From contig DATIKM010000115.1 in NCBI GenBank assembly GCA_035477595.1, positions 1 through 22,473 of the forward strand: 22,473 nt of DNA, given 5' to 3'. Positions 21,814 through 22,473 of this stretch are shown piece by piece. The stretch comes from DATIKM01 sp035477595 (GTDB lineage: Bacteria; Armatimonadota; Chthonomonadetes; Chthonomonadales; CAJBBX01). The stretch's first letter is position 1; the number at the start of each line of letters is the position of its first letter. The notes under the pieces are model-generated. The model was not told the origin of the DNA. It made no database searches and worked only from the letters and a program-made list of their open reading frames with translations. The position numbers were made by a program, and so were the translations under genes.

Positions 21814-22473
21814 CTACAGCGGAGCGGGGGCCTGGGTGTCGGCGCCGGACCCACCGTTCTGCGCGGGCGCGGGAGGCTCGTCCTCCGGCGGAGGCTCCGG
21901 CAAGGGCTCGCCCATGTCCGCGCCGGGCTCCTCGAGGGGCGCCATGTCCGGCGCGGTCTCGGCCGCTGGAGCGGTCTCAGGCGCTACTGGCGTCTCGGGG
22001 CGGGCATCGCCTCTGCGGCGCCCTGCTCGCGTGTCGCGGCCGTTCAGGGAGCGCACCACGGCGGGGTCCGGCAGGTCTACTCCCAGCGCCACCATCTGGT
22101 TCGGGAAGAAGAGCCGGCGGATGGTCTCCGCGGCGAGAGCCGGATCCACGCTCACGAAGCTCCGCCCGCCGGAGGTGGGCAGGGTCTCGAGGACGATGGC
22201 CTCCCTCGGAAGGCCGCGGGCGAAGTTGGCGAGTGTGTACATCTGGTCGCGCGTGAGGTTGTGGGTCCTCAGGCTGTCGACGAGCGTGTCGGCGGCCTTC
22301 GGTAGCCGGAGGAACGTGGCGGGGTGCTGGAGCCTGGTGCGCACCGCCTCGAGGAAGGTGTGCTGGCGCTCCGAGCGGTGCACGTCGCTGTCGGAGTGGC
22401 GCATGCGCACGTAGCCCATCGCCTCGTAGCCGTCGAGGTGCTGGTAACCGGGGTGCAGGTCGACGTGTAGGTT
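21814..22473 (-). CDS. LytR-CpsA-Psr (LCP) family protein, 5' partial
   Basis: The C-terminal part of an LCP-family enzyme; such proteins transfer undecaprenyl-linked teichoic acid, capsule or other glycans onto peptidoglycan outside the membrane. The frame is open to the window edge (it continues as HVDLHPGYQHLDGYEAMGYV upstream of the internal ATG at 22419). RMRHSDSDVHRSERQHTFL is the conserved Arg/Asp block that binds the lipid pyrophosphate, matching the family pattern R-x-RxDxDxxRxxRQ. After the catalytic domain the protein ends in a roughly 75-residue Pro/Glu/Ala-rich tail (from about NGRDTRAG), probably a flexible wall-spanning segment. The N-terminal membrane helix and the start lie outside the window. 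Confidence 0.88.
   Translation of the reverse strand, partial: NLHVDLHPGYQHLDGYEAMGYVRMRHSDSDVHRSERQHTFLEAVRTRLQHPATFLRLPKAADTLVDSLRTHNLTRDQMYTLANFARGLPREAIVLETLPTSGGRSFVSVDPALAAETIRRLFFPNQMVALGVDLPDPAVVRSLNGRDTRAGRRRGDARPETPVAPETAPAAETAPDMAPLEEPGADMGEPLPEPPPEDEPPAPAQNGGSGADTQAPAPL

Overview
This is a GC-rich bacterial chromosome fragment. Hand counts of sample 60-base rows give about 60% GC near the left end and about 70% after 3.5 kb. The gene content is a CUT1-type sugar importer, several Gfo/Idh/MocA oxidoreductases, secreted GH9 and GH71/99-like glycosidases, a pair of TrkA-type K+ regulators, HEAT-repeat and LytR-CpsA-Psr proteins. This mix resembles a saccharolytic Armatimonadota-, Chloroflexota- or Planctomycetota-like lineage. 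That placement is inferred from gene content only and is low confidence. No tRNA, rRNA, CRISPR array or insertion sequence was recognised.

Layout. (A) 1-3268, + strand: a tightly packed three-gene block of a GrpE-like nucleotide exchange factor (5' end outside the window), an Hsp70 whose domains run in circularly permuted order, and an unrecognised 378-residue protein. This is the most unusual part of the window. Both ends of the permuted gene lie 2-3 nt from intact neighbours, and every ATP-binding motif is retained. (B) 3473-7062, + strand: sugar-binding protein plus two permeases of an ABC importer with no ATPase gene beside them. The two permease genes are separated by about 430 bp holding the remnant of a small gene. 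(C) 11621-7088, - strand: a small coupled ORF, a STAS-Usp fusion, two TrkA-type proteins, uracil phosphoribosyltransferase, a cupin and a Gfo/Idh/MocA oxidoreductase. (D) 15075-11777, - strand: a DegT/DnrJ aminotransferase and a PglC/WcaJ-like sugar transferase joined by an ATGA overlap, which looks like a glycan-initiation pair, followed by a membrane-anchored endonuclease/exonuclease/phosphatase-fold protein. (E) 15271-15678: a degenerate array of REP-like GC-rich hairpin repeats whose last unit runs into the 3' end of a GH9 gene. (F) 15620-20731: GH9 lipoprotein and GH71/99-like protein on the - strand, diverging from a Tat-signal Gfo/Idh/MocA oxidoreductase on the + strand. (G) 20889-22473: a membrane HEAT-type protein with three LLRP motifs at its C terminus, converging on a partial LCP-family cell-wall ligase gene that leaves the window.

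How they fit together: block A looks like a self-contained chaperone or conflict module with its own exchange factor. Blocks B and F suggest extracellular polysaccharide breakdown, sugar uptake and oxidoreduction. Block D and the LCP gene point to surface glycan synthesis and attachment. Block C combines K+ homeostasis, a stress-type regulatory protein and pyrimidine salvage.
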